Positions 16,681 through 26,258 of a DNA stretch of 64,000 nucleotides are shown here, one piece after another (the first letter of the stretch is position 1; the number at the start of each line of letters is the position of its first letter). The notes under the pieces were generated by a model, which was not told the DNA's origin, did no database searches, and saw only the letters and a program-made list of their open reading frames with translations. The stretch is taken from the NCBI RefSeq assembly GCF_000317635.1, contig NC_019779.1:1674001-1738000 (forward strand), given 5' to 3'. This stretch comes from Halothece sp. PCC 7418. GTDB lineage: Bacteria > Cyanobacteriota > Cyanobacteriia > Cyanobacteriales > Rubidibacteraceae. A program made the position numbers and the translations under genes.

Positions 16681-18162
16681 TTAGTGACTAGCAACTTTTT
16701 CGAGGGCATCGGGTTTATCATGAATGGCAAGGCGATCGAGCATTTTGGCACTGTCTTCATTCAATCCCACCAGTTCCACTTCTGCGCCATGACGACGGAA
16801 TTGAATGACAACCTTATCAATAGCAGCAACCGCAGCCTGATCCCAAATATGAGCATGAGTGAGGTTAATCGTCACGCGCTCAATATCTTCTTTTAAGTCA
16901 AAGGCATTGATAAATTGCTCCACGGAAACAAAAAAGATTTGTCCAGCGACATGATAAGTACAGTGCATCCCATCCGGACTGACGGTTTTATCGACAAAGA
17001 CGACTTGCGCGATCTCACGGGAGAAGAAAATGGCGCTGAGGGCAATTCCCACTAAAACCCCAATCGCTAAGTTATGACTCAAAACGGTAATGACAACGGT
17101 TGTGATCATCACCGCTGTTTCAGTGCGAGGAACGCGAGGAAGATTCCGAATCGAAGACCAACTAAAGGTTCCAATTGACACCATAATCATCACTGCAACG
17201 AGGGAAGCCATGGGAATCTGCTGCACCCAATTTCCCAGCACAAGAATGAAAAACAGTAATAAAATCCCAGAGGTAAAGGTAGAAATGCGCTTGCGTCCTC
17301 CCGATTGGATATTAATCACCGATTGACCAATCATGGCGCACCCTGCCATTCCGCCAAAGAAACCCGTAATAATATTGGCAATGCCTTGACCTTTGGCTTC
17401 ACGATTTTTATCGCTAGGTGTGTCAGTTAACTCATCAAGGAGGGCTGCGGTCAGCAAGGTTTCTAATAAACCAACAATGGTTAATGTCAGCGCAACGGGG
17501 AAAATGATTTGTAATGTCTCTAAATTAAAGGGAACATCAGGGAAGTGAAAGATGGGAAAGGTGCTGGGAAGTTCCCCCATATCGCCAACAGTGGGGACAT
17601 CGACATCAAAAGCAATGGAAACTGCGGTCAGGACAATAATAGCAACTAAGGGGGACGGAACTGACTGGGTAAGCCTTGGAAATAGATAAATAATGCCTAA
17701 ACCCACTACAACCATGACATAGACTTCCCATGGTTTATCGGTTAATTGAGGCAGTTGCGCCATAAAGATGAGAATCGCAAGGGCATTGACAAAGCCGATC
17801 ATGACTGCGCGGGGAACAAATTTCATTTGCTGATCCAGTTTGAGAATCCCAAAGACGATTTGTAAAATACCTGTTAGGACACTGGCAGCAAAGAGATATT
17901 CTAAGCCATGCTCTTTCACTAAATCTGACATTAACAGTGCCATTGCCCCCGTTGCACCAGAGATTAAGCCTGTGCGCCCACCAAAAATGGCAGTAATGAT
18001 CGCAATAACAAAAGAAGCATATAACCCCACTTTGGGGTCAACGCCAGCAATTAAAGAAAACGCGATCGCTTCTGGAATTAAGGCTAATGCGACAACTGCA
18101 CCAGCCAGAATATCTTTTTGTGTATTAGAAAACCATTCTCGTCTTAATAAATTTAAATCCAA
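16681..18162 (-). CDS. SulP-family anion transporter (second paralogue)
   Basis: A 493-residue SulP protein with [16 protein letters not shown] in the first spans, [28 protein letters not shown] and [13 protein letters not shown], then a short STAS domain from about residue 400 ([19 protein letters not shown]). It is shorter and clearly different from BicA. Sulfate, bicarbonate or another anion is possible; related genes beside Usp genes are often annotated as bicarbonate or sulfate transporters. The start is TTG at 18162, chosen because AAGGAG lies five bases before it and the next Met falls inside a membrane span. It is the first gene of the operon. Confidence 0.85.
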   Translation of the reverse strand: MDLNLLRREWFSNTQKDILAGAVVALALIPEAIAFSLIAGVDPKVGLYASFVIAIITAIFGGRTGLISGATGAMALLMSDLVKEHGLEYLFAASVLTGILQIVFGILKLDQQMKFVPRAVMIGFVNALAILIFMAQLPQLTDKPWEVYVMVVVGLGIIYLFPRLTQSVPSPLVAIIVLTAVSIAFDVDVPTVGDMGELPSTFPIFHFPDVPFNLETLQIIFPVALTLTIVGLLETLLTAALLDELTDTPSDKNREAKGQGIANIITGFFGGMAGCAMIGQSVINIQSGGRKRISTFTSGILLLFFILVLGNWVQQIPMASLVAVMIMVSIGTFSWSSIRNLPRVPRTETAVMITTVVITVLSHNLAIGVLVGIALSAIFFSREIAQVVFVDKTVSPDGMHCTYHVAGQIFFVSVEQFINAFDLKEDIERVTINLTHAHIWDQAAVAAIDKVVIQFRRHGAEVELVGLNEDSAKMLDRLAIHDKPDALEKVASH

Positions 18163-18167
18163 ATTTT

Positions 18168-18173
18168 CTCCTT
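18168..18173 (-). promoter_or_regulatory. Shine-Dalgarno AAGGAG that sets the TTG start of the SulP gene
   Basis: A perfect AAGGAG read on the minus strand, five bases before TTG 18162-18160. It decides the start, since no ATG or GTG is suitably placed. Confidence 0.7.
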
Positions 18174-18218
18174 AATCTTAATAACAACGTTCATAAAAAA
18201 GTAAAATAATCCCAAGTA

Positions 18219-18369
18219 TATGGCGTTTCCTAGTTGGTTGAGGTACGTAATGCGAGTCGGTGGATGTTCATGGTTCATAGTTCGTGGTTCATTGATTAAC
18301 AACCAAGAAATAACAAAGAACGAAGAACCAAAATTTAGAATGTACCTCATGAGATTGGGAAGTGCTATA
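18219..18369 (+). mobile_element. MITE copy 2 (151 bp) upstream of the SulP-Usp-BicA operon
   Basis: Near-identical to the element at 7710-7872: the same GCGTTTCCTAGTTGGTTGAG left end, the same GAATGTACCTCATGAGATTG right segment and the same heptad core with fewer units. It sits 57 bases before the TTG of the SulP gene, where a promoter would be expected. The next bases (AAGTCATT 18369-18376 with AATGACTT 18391-18398) form a perfect 8-bp inverted repeat. The rest of the gap to 18616 shows nothing recognisable. Confidence 0.75.
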
Positions 18370-18616
18370 AGTCATTGAATTACTCACTGGAATGACTTAC
18401 AAATTACTCTTTATATTTGAAGAGATCGGTAATATTTTTCAGACCAACGCAATCCTCAATCCACCTTATGGGGGACAATTTCCATGGTTTGTAGCTTTAG
18501 GAAAGAGATTGCTGTGCTGCATGGTTTGGCACTGGTGACTGATTTTCTTAAAAAAACCTTTAGACAGAGCTAGAATATCATAGGATGTGACACTCTGCAA
18601 TAAAAGTTTACGATTT

Positions 18617-19078
18617 TTAGGGAAGCCAGTGTTTGTCTAAGACTTGTTCTAAGGTGGCAATGGGCTGTTCAGGAAAAGTTTCAAGAGGAAGGCGCGATCG
18701 CGCTGCTGCAAGTTCTCGTCCGTCTTGATAACATTCAGCAAAAATTTCTTCTAAATATGGTTTTAAGCTGGGACTGTCTTCGAGTTGATCTGTAATTTGT
18801 TTACGGAAGCTGGCAATTTCTGCTTCCCAATGACCCCGATTGTTTTCAATTTCAGCTTGCCAATAGTTTAATTTCAGCAAATGTTCCAATAATCTTCTGA
18901 GAAGGTTCTTTAGTTTCCTTTTTTCACGACGACTCAAATCGGATAATTCCTCAAGTAAGTTTTCCCAATCAATGGCTTTAAACTGCTTATTTTCTAACTG
19001 TTTAATGGTTTCTAAAACCCAAAGATTATAGTCAGTGTCGTATAAACTTTTTGGGGTTGATTGCGATTCTGTAAACAT
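18617..19078 (-). CDS. DUF29 family protein (paralogue 1)
   Basis: A 153-residue, strongly charged, helical protein with the DUF29 pattern: YDTDYNLWVLETIKQLEN, DWENLLEELSDL followed by SRREKRKLKNLLRRL, then HLLKLNYW, WEAEIASFRKQI and PSLKPYLEEIF. DUF29 proteins are abundant in cyanobacteria and functionally uncharacterised. It stands directly after a paralogue on the same strand with a 43-base gap, so a local tandem duplication is clear. Confidence 0.85.
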   Translation of the reverse strand: MFTESQSTPKSLYDTDYNLWVLETIKQLENKQFKAIDWENLLEELSDLSRREKRKLKNLLRRLLEHLLKLNYWQAEIENNRGHWEAEIASFRKQITDQLEDSPSLKPYLEEIFAECYQDGRELAAARSRLPLETFPEQPIATLEQVLDKHWLP

Positions 19079-19121
19079 GGTTTCTTTAAAGTGATTACTT
19101 TGACAGAAGATTTTTAGAGAA

Positions 19122-19625
19122 TCAGTTTTCGTCTAAGACTTGTTCTAAGGTGGCAATAGGCTGTTCAGGAAAGGTTTCAACAGGAAGGCGCGATCGCGCT
19201 GCAGCAATTTCTCTCCCATCTTGATAACATTCTTCCCAGATTTCAAGTAAATAGGGTTTCAGACTGGGACTCGCTTTCAATTCTTTTTTAATCTGTTTGC
19301 GAAAGTTGAGAATTTCTGCTTCCCAATGACCGCGATTATTTTCAATTTCGTCCTCCCAATATTGAAGTTTCAGGAGATGTTCAAATAAACGCATCAATAA
19401 ACTTTCTAACTTTCTTTTTTCACGACGACTCAAATCGGATAATTCCTCAAGTAAATTGTCCCAGTCAACGGCATTAAATTCTTTATTCTCTAACTGTTTA
19501 ACCGTTTCTAATACCCAAAGATTATAGTCAGCTTCATATAGATTTGTTTGTCTGCTTTGTGATTCGGCAACCATATCTTGTTTTTCTCCTACGTCTTTAC
19601 CTGTCAGTTCATTGTTTGTAACCAC
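19122..19625 (-). CDS. DUF29 family protein (paralogue 2)
   Basis: A 167-residue sister of the preceding gene. The two share most positions, including YDxDYNLW-type, DWxNLLEELSDL, RREKRKL and the C-terminal LPxETFPEQPIATLEQVLD. It has a longer polar head of about 17 residues. The two copies differ throughout, so the duplication is not recent. Function is unknown. Confidence 0.85.
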   Translation of the reverse strand: MVTNNELTGKDVGEKQDMVAESQSRQTNLYEADYNLWVLETVKQLENKEFNAVDWDNLLEELSDLSRREKRKLESLLMRLFEHLLKLQYWEDEIENNRGHWEAEILNFRKQIKKELKASPSLKPYLLEIWEECYQDGREIAAARSRLPVETFPEQPIATLEQVLDEN

Positions 19626-19708
19626 CGTTTCTTATAAAATCGAATTTGATCAATTATCGCCGAAGCACGAATAACCTTCGATTCGCTGTTAGAGGCAATT
19701 GCGTAATC

Positions 19709-20233
19709 ATGAAACTTATTGACGCTAAAGGACGACTCTTTAATACCATCAGTATCCTCGACTTAGGGGCAGCCCTTGTTATTTTGTTGGTAATCATTGG
19801 GATTTTTATCTTTCCAGGCACGTCTGGATCTGTCGCACAAGTTACCCGCACGAAACCCATTGAAATGGATGTTCTGATTCAAGGATTAAGAATTGAAAAT
19901 CCCCAGACTTTAAAAAATACACTGGAAGAAGAGAAAACCACGGAATTGATTATTCGTAACCAACCTCATGGTCAAGTACAAGTCACCTCGGTAGAATTGA
20001 TTCCGAAGACGGTGGCGGTTCCCCAACCAGATGGATCAGTAGTTGCCAAGCCCGATCCCCGTCCTGATGAGCAATTTATTACCGATTGGTTACTGACGCT
20101 TGCAGGAGAGGCAACAATAACCAATGATGGGGCAGTGTTGGGGAGTAATAAGGTTAAAATCGGCACAACGGTAGAGCTAGAGGGATTCAGTTACAACTTC
20201 CGGGGCAGTATTATCGAGATTCGTCTTCGGTGA
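19709..20233 (+). CDS. DUF4330 family membrane-anchored protein
   Basis: 174 residues starting MKLIDAKGRLFNTISILDLG, then one membrane span (ALVILLVIIGIFIFP) and an outer beta-rich domain with IRNQPHGQVQVTSVE and GSNKVKIGTTVELEG. This is the DUF4330 pattern known from cyanobacteria. The ATG at 19709 is chosen because the frame before it has only a weak TTG and is unlike the family. The last 23 bases overlap the 3' end of the opposite-strand hydrolase gene. It may be part of a periplasmic or export assembly; no function is established. Confidence 0.8.
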   Translation: MKLIDAKGRLFNTISILDLGAALVILLVIIGIFIFPGTSGSVAQVTRTKPIEMDVLIQGLRIENPQTLKNTLEEEKTTELIIRNQPHGQVQVTSVELIPKTVAVPQPDGSVVAKPDPRPDEQFITDWLLTLAGEATITNDGAVLGSNKVKIGTTVELEGFSYNFRGSIIEIRLR

Positions 20234-21125
20234 ATAGTTTCAGATAACGATGGATCAAGCCAATGGTTACGGCTGGGAGTTCGAGTTGTGGCGTTAAACC
20301 CACGTCTTTTAAAATTTCTAGGTGTTGAACTGCTGTGGGGTTAAGGGCTGCTAAACGCTTTCCTAAATCAACGGAGGTAAACTGGGTTTTTTCTCCCCAA
20401 ATCATGGCGGTGGGAATGGTTAACTGAGGAAGGTAGAGGGATAAATCAAAAGATAAATCGCCACGGACAAAAGATAATGCAGCATACTCCCCATTCTCTT
20501 GTTTGGCGGATTCGAGATAAGCATCGACAATTTCCGGATAAATGCGCTCAGGGCGAGCAAATTGGCGATTTTCTAAGAAATTTCGGATGCCGTCAGGGGT
20601 CGCGATCGCGCTCCAATAGAGTAAATTATCCACTACAGGTAAACTAATCACTCGGGCGATAATACTGCGGGTATAATCTTCGCCAAAATCTGATAATCCT
20701 GCAGGTGTTACTAAAATTAATGATTTAAATAATTCAGGATGTTCCACCGCCACGCGAATCGTAAACGCTGCGGTGAGAGAGGAAGCGACAACCGTTACGG
20801 GTTCAGAACAAGTTGCGGTTAAAAACTCTCGGATTATGGTAAGGTAATCTTCGATCTGATAATTGCGTTTGGGATGTTCAGAGCGTCCCCAACCGATTAA
20901 ATCAGGGGCGAGGACACGGTAATCGCTGGCAAAAGCAGGATAAACCTGTGACCACTCGTAAGCGGACGATCCACCGCCAAAACCATGTAAAAATACTATA
21001 CTGGATTGACCTTCTTCTGTTCGGGTTGTTTCATCGAGCCAAGGATGTTCGCTCGGGGTGTAATAAACCATTCGTCCAAGAGAAGTCACAATCGAGTCGC
21101 GTTTCACTCCAATGGGTTCAAGCAT
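20211..21125 (-). CDS. alpha/beta-hydrolase fold protein
   Basis: 304 residues with the fold's landmarks: oxyanion loop VFLHGFGGGSSAYEW, APDLIGWGRSEHP, a nucleophile elbow VVASSLTAAF (Ser between small residues, but Ala-x-Ser-x-Thr instead of the usual Gly-x-Ser-x-Gly), a cap domain, and ATPDGIRNF. The end is LELPAVTIGLIHRYL, where the catalytic His usually sits. Similar cyanobacterial and plastid proteins are annotated as esterase or haloperoxidase-like; the substrate is unknown. The start ATG (complement of 21123-21125) interlocks with the ATG of the divergent gene. Confidence 0.85.
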   Translation of the reverse strand: MLEPIGVKRDSIVTSLGRMVYYTPSEHPWLDETTRTEEGQSSIVFLHGFGGGSSAYEWSQVYPAFASDYRVLAPDLIGWGRSEHPKRNYQIEDYLTIIREFLTATCSEPVTVVASSLTAAFTIRVAVEHPELFKSLILVTPAGLSDFGEDYTRSIIARVISLPVVDNLLYWSAIATPDGIRNFLENRQFARPERIYPEIVDAYLESAKQENGEYAALSFVRGDLSFDLSLYLPQLTIPTAMIWGEKTQFTSVDLGKRLAALNPTAVQHLEILKDVGLTPQLELPAVTIGLIHRYLKLFTEDESR

Positions 21126-21990
21126 GGCGCAATTTCTCCATCAACTACACTTCCAGAGTAAATTATTCTTGAAAATCGTGCTGGGCTTTTCCAAATCCTC
21201 GTCACGTCGCCGACAGTCCGTTTCTTTACACCGTCGCCAAAAGTCTTCCCGTCAACGGTCTTCTAGGGCGGTGAGAGGACGTGAGTTTTTATCGCAGTTA
21301 CAATCCCTTTTGTCCTCATTCTGGTTATGGGGAGTTGTGATTTTCGCGATTATGCTGGTTTGGAATTGGCAATTATTGCTGGCGACAGTGATCGCAATGG
21401 GAATGTTGATTGTACTCTTTCGCTTCCCAGTGAATCGTTGGTCGGGATATTGGCGCAAATGGCAGCAAACCCTTGATGAATCGCAACAACGGTTACTGAT
21501 GGCGTTGGGGGGAAGTAGTTTAATTGGGGTGGGCAGTTATTGGGCGTTGCAATTGTGGGATCATCTGGATAATCATTGGCTTGCTGGAAGCGCGATCGCG
21601 CAAGGAATCTTACTCACGGGCTTATTTGGCTTACAAGTCTCAAAACTAATCACTGCTTCCGATGACAACCATCCCCAGCATCACTTTTCTCAACTCATTG
21701 ACGAATTAAGTGCCGAACATCCCCTGAAACGATTAAGAGCGATTCGACAATTAACCCAACTTGCCATCAAAGACAATTTACACGCCTCACAGTTACAAGA
21801 AATTAGCGAATCGTTCAGCTTATTATTTGCGGTGGAAACAGAACCCATTTTACGTCAGGGCTTGTTAGAAAGTATGCAAACCCTGCAACGTCATCAGTGT
21901 TGGCAAAAGTGGGAAATTAAGTCTGGGAAACCCTTACAGAAGCTGCAAAAAGTCAAGAAAGTCCCAGAACACATTCAGCAGTCAAATTAG
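21124..21990 (+). CDS. hypothetical membrane protein with C-terminal helical-repeat region
   Basis: 288 residues from ATG 21124 (or 292 from ATG 21112). A basic Arg/Ser-rich head (SSSRRRQSVSLHRRQKSSRQ) is followed by two or three hydrophobic stretches (about 60-100 and 125-180). A cytosolic tail of about 100 residues has a HEAT-like pattern (LSAEHPLKRLRAIRQLTQLA, then LFAVETEPILRQGLLESMQT). I do not recognise a named family. Its start codon overlaps the divergent hydrolase start, and its stop overlaps the stop of the convergent sugar-transferase gene by four bases (TTAG). Confidence 0.7.
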   Translation: MAQFLHQLHFQSKLFLKIVLGFSKSSSRRRQSVSLHRRQKSSRQRSSRAVRGREFLSQLQSLLSSFWLWGVVIFAIMLVWNWQLLLATVIAMGMLIVLFRFPVNRWSGYWRKWQQTLDESQQRLLMALGGSSLIGVGSYWALQLWDHLDNHWLAGSAIAQGILLTGLFGLQVSKLITASDDNHPQHHFSQLIDELSAEHPLKRLRAIRQLTQLAIKDNLHASQLQEISESFSLLFAVETEPILRQGLLESMQTLQRHQCWQKWEIKSGKPLQKLQKVKKVPEHIQQSN

Positions 21991-23432
21991 TACGCCCCTT
22001 TACTAAGAACAACGATGCGAAAGGTTTTGATTAGAATTTCTAAGTCGAGATTTAACGACCAGTTATCAATATAGTAAAGGTCGAGGCGAGCAACATCATT
22101 AAAATCGTCTAGCTCAGATCGTCCAGAAATTTGCCAAACACCAGTAATGCCAGGAAGAACGGAATGACGGGTGTGATGCCAACTATCAAATTTTTGGATA
22201 TCTCTCAGGGGAAGGGGACGCGGTCCGACTAAACTCATTTCTCCCACAAGAACATTAAACAGTTGTGGTAGTTCATCGAGGCTGGTACGACGGAGAAACT
22301 TGCCAATGGGGATGATGCGGGGGTCATCTTGAATTTTGAAGAGGACACCGTCGGTTTGATTTTGGTTTTCGAGCTTGCGTTGTAGGGTTTCTGCGTTGGG
22401 AACCATGGTGCGGAATTTCCACATTCGGAACATCTTACCGTTTAAGCCGACTCGTTTTTGGCAGAAAAAAGGATTCCCTGGAGAACACACATAAATCGCG
22501 ATCGCGATACCGATTAAGAAAGGAGAAAGCACAATCAAACCCAATAGGGAAGCAACCACATCCAACCAACGTTTTAACCGATACTCCCACCCGCCAAAGG
22601 TTGGCGGTTCAACGGCGAGAGTGGCGACACCCGCAAAGATTTCTGGTACGCCCCGCCGATATAACAATTCCCGACTCGAAGGAATGAGACGTAACGGAAT
22701 TCCCCTTTGTCGCAGTTGCCAATATAAAGCAGAAGCCAACTCAGTGGGGGGTAAGTTAGCCACTAACACTTCTTGGGGTTGGGCTTTAATAATGCTTCTG
22801 AGGAGGTCGGGACAGTTGACACTGCTGGTGTGGGCGCTCCCAACAACTTGATAATGAGAGCGTTTTTGTAAGGTGGTGCGGAGGTGTTCGATTTGAGCGC
22901 GATCGCCGATAATGAAAACGGGAATTGGAGATTGTCTGCTCGTGGCTTGTTCGAGGATGAGGGTTGCCATTAAGCGAAAGCCAATCAACAGAAAGACACT
23001 GCTAAACCAAGCCGTAAAAAACAGCGATCGCGGTGGATCTAATTTTGGGTCATAAAAATAGCTGATTAGTAACGAGCCTAGATAGACAAAGCTCGTCAGT
23101 TTTCCCACTTGCAGATAGTTTTTCCATTGGGTAGCAGAGCTATAAAGTCCAGCTTGGGAAAAGATAATCAGAATAATACCAGCAAAGACCCAAAACAAAC
23201 TGGGAACGCCGAACCATGTCCACCATACAAGCTGGGGAGGAATCGGGGAATAAAACTGGTTGAGGTAACGGGAAAATTGCCATGCTAGGGCCAGAGCTAA
23301 GAAATCACTGCCGAAAAGGATGAGGATACGATGCCAAGACCAGTCTAAGACCTGAGAAAGTCGAAACTTTTCTGGAGCGCGGATATCTGACTTTTTTCCT
23401 CGGAAGAAGTTTTCTGGAGCAGTGCCATCCAT
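21987..23432 (-). CDS. exopolysaccharide-initiating sugar transferase (polyprenyl glycosylphosphotransferase)
   Basis: 481 residues. Four or five N-terminal membrane spans and a Rossmann-like CoA-binding-type domain ([18 protein letters not shown]) precede the catalytic bacterial sugar-transferase domain. Its motifs are present: [18 protein letters not shown], the DxxxxK-type [47 protein letters not shown] and [12 protein letters not shown]. This WbaP/CpsE class loads the first sugar phosphate onto undecaprenyl phosphate for capsule or EPS. No other polysaccharide gene is adjacent. The ATG at 23432 is preferred over an upstream GTG at 23459. Confidence 0.9.
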   Translation of the reverse strand: MDGTAPENFFRGKKSDIRAPEKFRLSQVLDWSWHRILILFGSDFLALALAWQFSRYLNQFYSPIPPQLVWWTWFGVPSLFWVFAGIILIIFSQAGLYSSATQWKNYLQVGKLTSFVYLGSLLISYFYDPKLDPPRSLFFTAWFSSVFLLIGFRLMATLILEQATSRQSPIPVFIIGDRAQIEHLRTTLQKRSHYQVVGSAHTSSVNCPDLLRSIIKAQPQEVLVANLPPTELASALYWQLRQRGIPLRLIPSSRELLYRRGVPEIFAGVATLAVEPPTFGGWEYRLKRWLDVVASLLGLIVLSPFLIGIAIAIYVCSPGNPFFCQKRVGLNGKMFRMWKFRTMVPNAETLQRKLENQNQTDGVLFKIQDDPRIIPIGKFLRRTSLDELPQLFNVLVGEMSLVGPRPLPLRDIQKFDSWHHTRHSVLPGITGVWQISGRSELDDFNDVARLDLYYIDNWSLNLDLEILIKTFRIVVLSKGAY

Positions 23433-23722
23433 AATTATTCCCGTCACCAAGTGCCACACAGTTCAATCATTCCCTAAATGCGCGAAATTGATAACAAGGA
23501 GAATTACGGATTTTCTGAATCAAGGCTACTTTTTCAGGATTGGTTCTTCGAGGTCTATCGCGCCTCTAGTTGAGTTGTTTGATTGTAGCAGAATTTCTTA
23601 GGTTTGTTAACTTTGAGATCTCGAATCTCTCAGTTAACGCGCCTTATATCCAAGGGCTAAAGCCACTTACCTTTACGGCGCTGTCTGTAAAGTAACTGAA
23701 GAAAATAATGATTTAAGAATTA

Positions 23723-23794
23723 TGGGCGGTATTGGATTTGAACCAATGGCATCCTGCTTGTAAGGCAGGCGCTCTACCGCTGAGCTAACCGCCC
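23723..23794 (-). tRNA. tRNA-Val (anticodon UAC)
   Basis: Read on the minus strand: acceptor GGGCGGT/ACCGCCC, D-arm GCTC/GAGC, anticodon stem CCTGC/GCAGG with loop CTTACAA (anticodon TAC), T-loop TTCAAAT, discriminator A. 72 nt, no encoded CCA. Confidence 0.95.
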
Positions 23795-23844
23795 AGACCT
23801 TTATTAAGATAACACAGAGATTTTGTAAACGCAACAACCATTTA

Positions 23845-23875
23845 AAAATTTCTCCCACCCTGAATGGATGGGAGA
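23845..23875 (-). terminator. probable terminator of the peroxiredoxin gene
   Basis: On the minus strand TCTCCCATCC and GGGTGGGAGA pair over a 7-bp perfect stem plus two further pairs around a bulge. AAATTTTT follows, 10 bases after the peroxiredoxin stop codon. Confidence 0.55.
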
Positions 23876-23884
23876 TAAACGCGC

Positions 23885-24481
23885 TTATACAGAAGCGAAG
23901 TAAACTTTGGATTTGACGGGATCGGGATTCATCGTTTTTTCGCCTGGCTTCCAACCTTCAGGACAAACTTCGTCGGGGTTGGCTTGGACATATTGGATCG
24001 CTTGCAGAGTTCGTAAGACTTCATCAACATTACGACCAAAGGCAAGGTTGTTTACAGTCGCGTGTTGGATCGTGCCTTCTTTATCAATGATAAAGAGTCC
24101 TCTGAGAGCAACGCCAGCATCGGGATCGAGGACGTTGTAAGCGTTGCTAATTTCTTTTTTAATATCGGAGACGAGAGGGATATTCAGGTCGCCGACACCA
24201 CCATTTTTGCGATCGGTTTGAATCCAAGCGAGGTGAGAAAATTCGCTATCAACGGAAACCCCTAAGATTTGGGTGTTGATGTCTTTGAATTCTTGAGCGC
24301 GATCGCTGAAGGAGGTAATTTCAGTGGGGCAAACGAAGGTAAAGTCTAAGGGATAGAAGAATAAAACAACATACTGTCCGCGGAAATCAGACAGGCTAAG
24401 GGTTTTAAATTCTTGGTTTTCAACCGCAGTTGCGGAAAAATCAGGGGCTTGTTGTCCGACTCTGAGGCATCCTTCTGTCAT
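23885..24481 (-). CDS. 2-Cys peroxiredoxin
   Basis: 198 residues with the typical 2-Cys Prx sequence: [27 protein letters not shown] (peroxidatic Cys), [28 protein letters not shown] and EVCPEGW (resolving Cys). It reduces H2O2 and alkyl hydroperoxides using thioredoxin or NTRC and protects the photosynthetic machinery. The ATG at 24481 follows AAGGAG by nine bases. The hyperoxidation-sensitive GGLG is not evident (the corresponding part reads NGGVGDL), so this enzyme may resist overoxidation less or more than plant forms; that is uncertain. Confidence 0.95.
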   Translation of the reverse strand: MTEGCLRVGQQAPDFSATAVENQEFKTLSLSDFRGQYVVLFFYPLDFTFVCPTEITSFSDRAQEFKDINTQILGVSVDSEFSHLAWIQTDRKNGGVGDLNIPLVSDIKKEISNAYNVLDPDAGVALRGLFIIDKEGTIQHATVNNLAFGRNVDEVLRTLQAIQYVQANPDEVCPEGWKPGEKTMNPDPVKSKVYFASV

Positions 24482-24559
24482 GGGAAATACTCCTTAGTAA
24501 CAAAGTTTACTAACTGTTACAACTATATCATAGTCATAACGATTTTGAGTAGTGGAATG

Positions 24560-24608
24560 GGTCATTTGTCATTCGTCATTGGTAACTGGTCACTGATTAC
24601 TGGTTAAT
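24560..24608. repeat. short direct repeats (GTCATT / TGGT units)
   Basis: GTCATTTGTCATTCGTCATTGG and then ACTGGTCACTGATTACTGG: heptad-like repeats in the short spacer upstream of the peroxiredoxin gene and downstream of proC. They are related in unit to the larger tract at 35570-35727. Confidence 0.5.
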
Positions 24609-24616
24609 GCCAATAA

Positions 24617-25435
24617 TCAACCGTTGCCCAATTCCTTAGATCGCGCTGTAGCAGCTTGGACGGCTTTAATGACGGCAGATCGGAAGCCTGCCGATTCTAA
24701 CTCAGCGACTGCAGCAATGGTTGTTCCTGCAGGACTGGTGACCCGATCTTTGAGTTGTGCAGGATGAAGGTTTTCTTCTTGTAAAAGAGTGGCTGTTCCC
24801 AAAACTGTCTGAATGGCTAACTGCAACGCCGTGGGACGTGGTAATCCCGCAGCCACACCGCCATCAGCTAAGGATTCAATGAGAAGAGCCACATAAGCTG
24901 GTCCTGAACCGGCAACCCCTGTCACCGCATCCATAGCAGATTCAGGAACTTCTACCACTTCACCGATCGCGCTGAGAATGGTTTTCGCCAAAGTCATCTG
25001 TTCGGGTCGTAAACCAGATCCCGCCGCGATCGCGCTCATACTTGCTCCCACAGTGGCATTGGTATTGGGCATTACGCGCACCACAGGCAACGGATCTAAC
25101 CCAGCTTTGAGGCGCAAAATGGGAATCCCTGCCAAAATTGAAATTAATAAAGGTCGATGTTCAAGATTTTCTTGTGCCCCATCCCAATCAGATTCGATAC
25201 GAGGCAACACTTGGGGTTTCACCGCCAGTAACAAGACTTCTGAGGTCTCTTGCATCACTTTGCGATTACTGTCGGTTACTTCTACTTGATACCGTTGGGC
25301 TAACTCCTCTCGTCTTTGCGGTGAAGGGTCACTCACCAAAACCGAGTCTGGAGTGTACATTTCTTGAGCGATCAGGCGGGAGAGGATGGCTTCTCCCATC
25401 ACCCCGCCACCAATCATTCCAAACCGTATAGACAC
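24617..25435 (-). CDS. proC: pyrroline-5-carboxylate reductase
   Basis: ProC makes proline from pyrroline-5-carboxylate with NAD(P)H. The 272-residue protein has the Rossmann start MIGGGVMGEAIL, LAVKPQVL, RVMPNTNATVGASMSAIAAG, the helical dimer motif GVAGSGPAYVALLIESLADG and DRVTSPAGTTIAAVAELE. The start is GTG 25435. It closes the pipX-pipY-sepF-proC run, which is conserved in order in many cyanobacteria. Confidence 0.95.
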   Translation of the reverse strand: MSIRFGMIGGGVMGEAILSRLIAQEMYTPDSVLVSDPSPQRREELAQRYQVEVTDSNRKVMQETSEVLLLAVKPQVLPRIESDWDGAQENLEHRPLLISILAGIPILRLKAGLDPLPVVRVMPNTNATVGASMSAIAAGSGLRPEQMTLAKTILSAIGEVVEVPESAMDAVTGVAGSGPAYVALLIESLADGGVAAGLPRPTALQLAIQTVLGTATLLQEENLHPAQLKDRVTSPAGTTIAAVAELESAGFRSAVIKAVQAATARSKELGNG

Positions 25436-25482
25436 TATTATTGACGTTTTTCTTTGTCGGTACTATGCGGTTTAATTTTATC

Positions 25483-26076
25483 CTATTGCGCGATCGGGTT
25501 TTGTTCTTTTTGCCAATTCCCCGTCGGGGGAACCATTTGATGGATGTTTCCTTGACTACTGGTTTGCGGTGTAGCCGTCCCCTGAGTCGTATGGGAGCGA
25601 CTGGTTACTTGCACGCAACTGGGAGTAAAGAGAAAAATACTCTCTCCCACCCGCTCTTGATGACCATCAATGGCATAAGTTCCACCGGCGACAAAATCAA
25701 CTGCACGTTGCGCATCATCCGGTTCCATCATATTGAGATTGAGGAGCACTGTTTTCCGTTCACGTAAAACTTGAATCACCTCAGCCATTTTCTCAAAGGA
25801 TTGGGGTTCAAGAACAACAATTTCATTCAATCCGTTATTTGCACCAGGCATACCAATGACGTTACTTTTAGATGATGTGGGTTTAGGGTCTTGAGTTTCT
25901 GTTGTAAAGTGGGGCCGTCGTTGGGGACGAGGGCGTTGTTCGGTTTCTCCACTGGCGTGATGTTGAGTGGAATAATTGGGCTCATCCATTTCCTCCTCAT
26001 CATAATACTCGTCTTCGAGATCATCGGGTTCATTAACACCAATAAAATCTTTAAATCTGTTAAATACGCTGGTCAT
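25483..26076 (-). CDS. sepF: cell division protein SepF
   Basis: 197 residues. The first 100 are acidic and low-complexity ([16 protein letters not shown]), after an amphipathic N-terminal helix suited to membrane binding. The C-terminal half is the SepF/YlmF core: [58 protein letters not shown] and FLFTP. It tethers FtsZ to the membrane (Cdv2/SepF of cyanobacteria). It lies in the conserved PLP-protein/SepF/ProC neighbourhood. Confidence 0.93.
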   Translation of the reverse strand: MTSVFNRFKDFIGVNEPDDLEDEYYDEEEMDEPNYSTQHHASGETEQRPRPQRRPHFTTETQDPKPTSSKSNVIGMPGANNGLNEIVVLEPQSFEKMAEVIQVLRERKTVLLNLNMMEPDDAQRAVDFVAGGTYAIDGHQERVGESIFLFTPSCVQVTSRSHTTQGTATPQTSSQGNIHQMVPPTGNWQKEQNPIAQ

Positions 26077-26258
26077 TGTTTTTCTCCCTCACAAACTGAT
26101 AGTAGATTAATTCTAATTGAGGTCAGACTTAGCAAGTGGGATGAGAAAATCATTCCCGATTTTTATAATGCGATTGCTAACCTCAAATTTGATAGCGAAG
26201 TTCACGCTAATTTTACTCTTAATTTCTAAAATTGAAAAATCTTTTGTGTTTTTATTTA

